From the NCBI GenBank assembly GCA_028699715.1, contig JAQVUC010000066.1, forward strand, positions 1 through 6,321: DNA of 6,321 nucleotides. Direction: 5' to 3'. Below are positions 5,265 through 6,321 of the stretch, piece by piece; the stretch's first letter is position 1; every line of letters starts with the position of its first letter. This stretch comes from Anaerolineaceae bacterium. GTDB taxonomy: Bacteria > Chloroflexota > Anaerolineae > Anaerolineales > Anaerolineaceae. The translations under genes and the position numbers were made by a program. Below the pieces are notes generated by a model. It did not search any database, was not told the origin of the DNA, and worked only from the letters and a program-made list of their open reading frames with translations.

Positions 5265-6321
5265 ATGGCTAAAACCAGCGTCCCCTGTCCTAATTGCCGA
5301 CAACCTGTATTAGTAGATTTGACCCGTTTGTTTGATATGAACAGCGATCCTCAGGCAAAAGAGAAACTGCTTTCAGGCTCAAGCAACCTGATTCAGTGTC
5401 CTACTTGTCACTACCAGGGCATTTACCCAACCCCAATTGTCTATCACGATCCTGACAAAGAACTTTTGTTGACTTATTTTCCTCCCGAACTCAATACCCC
5501 GGTTACTGAGCAGGAAAAAACGATTGGTCCATTGATCAAAAAAGTCATGGACGATCTCCCTCCAGAAAAACGCAAAGCATATCTCTTTAAACCTCAAACC
5601 ATGCTGACCCAACAACGCCTGTTTGAGACCATCCTTGAAGGGGATGGTATCACGCCTGAAATGATGAAAGCGCAGCAGGAAAAATTGAGCCTGCTTCAGC
5701 AGTTTGCTGCCGCTTCACCTGAAGACCTACTGAAATTGATTTCCCAGAATGATGAAAAAATTGATGAAGAACTATTTGTTCTGCTCTCTCGTTTAGCCCA
5801 GGCTTCTGCCGCGTCAGGAGATCAGGAAGGCGTCCAACTATTAGCCAATGTTCAAAAAGCGCTGCTGGAGAACTCCACCGTTGGGAAAGCCGCCGCAGTT
5901 GAAGCCGCTGAGACCAGAGCAGCGATGACGGAACTGCAGGAGTTAAGCAAATCCGGTATAACCAGGGAAAACCTGCTTGAACTGCTGATCAAACACGCTG
6001 ACAACGAAATTCGCCTGACCACCATCGCCTCTATGGCCAGAGGGGGTCTGGACTACACCTTTTTCCAGACTCTAACCGAAAGAATTGAAAAAACTGAGGG
6101 TGAGGAGAAAAGCAAGCTCGAGACGCTGCGTGCCAAATTGCTCATGGTTGTGGACGTGATCGACAAAGCTTATCAGGCTCAGGTCAAAGAAGCACAGGAC
6201 TTGTTGGATGAGCTGCTGCAGGCAGAGAATGTGGAAAAGGCCACACAAGAAGCCCTTCCGCGCGTCAATCAAGCCTTTGCGGAAGTCATCAACGAGAATG
6301 CCAGCAAAGCCCAGGAAGCCA
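5265..6321 (+). CDS. CpXC-domain protein with long helical region (3' end outside window)
   Basis: This frame runs open from ATG 5265 to the window end (352 codons, no stop), so the gene is partial. A TAA lies immediately upstream in frame (5262-5264), so this is the earliest possible start, but the ribosome site is weak. Residues 1-75 form a CpXC domain: CPNC (C8, C11) and CPTC (C45, C48) are two CPxC knuckles that probably bind one metal ion. Between them is the typical LFDMNSDPQAKEKLLSG stretch (22-38), and IVYHDPDKELLLTYFPPE follows (58-75). From about residue 80 the protein is charged, rich in Glu, Gln, Lys, Ala and Leu, and predicted by eye to be mainly helical, with possible coiled coil. 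It includes LPPEKRKAYLFKPQTML (98-114) and ITPEMMKAQQEKLSLLQQF (about 129-147). There is no signal peptide or membrane segment. The molecular function of CpXC proteins is unknown to me. It is transcribed away from the sugar operon, with no evident functional tie. Confidence 0.88.
   Translation, partial: MAKTSVPCPNCRQPVLVDLTRLFDMNSDPQAKEKLLSGSSNLIQCPTCHYQGIYPTPIVYHDPDKELLLTYFPPELNTPVTEQEKTIGPLIKKVMDDLPPEKRKAYLFKPQTMLTQQRLFETILEGDGITPEMMKAQQEKLSLLQQFAAASPEDLLKLISQNDEKIDEELFVLLSRLAQASAASGDQEGVQLLANVQKALLENSTVGKAAAVEAAETRAAMTELQELSKSGITRENLLELLIKHADNEIRLTTIASMARGGLDYTFFQTLTERIEKTEGEEKSKLETLRAKLLMVVDVIDKAYQAQVKEAQDLLDELLQAENVEKATQEALPRVNQAFAEVINENASKAQEA

Noticed and set aside
5379..6272. Minus-strand frames opposite the CpXC gene
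   Set aside because: The plus-strand frame is open throughout, carries the CpXC motifs and has normal codon use; the opposite frames are short shadows.

Overview
The window looks like a piece of an anaerobic, heterotrophic bacterial chromosome, most likely a Chloroflexota/Anaerolineae-type organism. This placement is inferred from gene content only: a CpXC-domain protein with a long helical tail, a tungsten-type aldehyde:ferredoxin oxidoreductase (AOR) gene with its polyferredoxin, and a ChvE-type sugar ABC transporter with a lipoprotein binding subunit. No phylogenetic marker is present, so it is tentative.

From left to right there are three transcription units. (1) Positions 6-854, minus strand: a four-cluster [4Fe-4S] ferredoxin is followed 9 nt later by the N-terminal part of an AOR-family oxidoreductase. 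That reading frame ends at an in-frame TAG after 149 codons, inside the conserved N-terminal domain and right at the window edge. A good sigma70-like promoter (892-920) precedes the unit. (2) Positions 1021-4989, minus strand: a complete sugar ABC transporter operon in the order binding protein (chvE), two-domain ATPase (mmsA/gguA), permease (mmsB/gguB). It has a TATAAT promoter element upstream (5127-5132), a hairpin between chvE and mmsA, and a rho-independent terminator (965-999) after the permease. (3) Position 5265 to the right edge, plus strand: the first 352 codons of a CpXC zinc-ribbon-like protein, divergent from the transporter operon and still open at the window end.

The transporter imports monosaccharides. 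The lipoprotein ChvE captures the sugar outside the membrane, MmsB forms the channel and MmsA hydrolyses ATP. The AOR/ferredoxin pair would oxidise aldehydes to acids and pass electrons through the polyferredoxin. No sequence link ties the two units functionally, because a terminator and a separate promoter lie between them.

Most of the window is ordinary, well-recognised metabolism. The points most worth checking are the in-frame TAG in the AOR gene, the CpXC protein with its long uncharacterised helical region, and the palindromic elements in the divergent 4990-5264 control region. I see no CRISPR array, mobile element, tRNA or rRNA.
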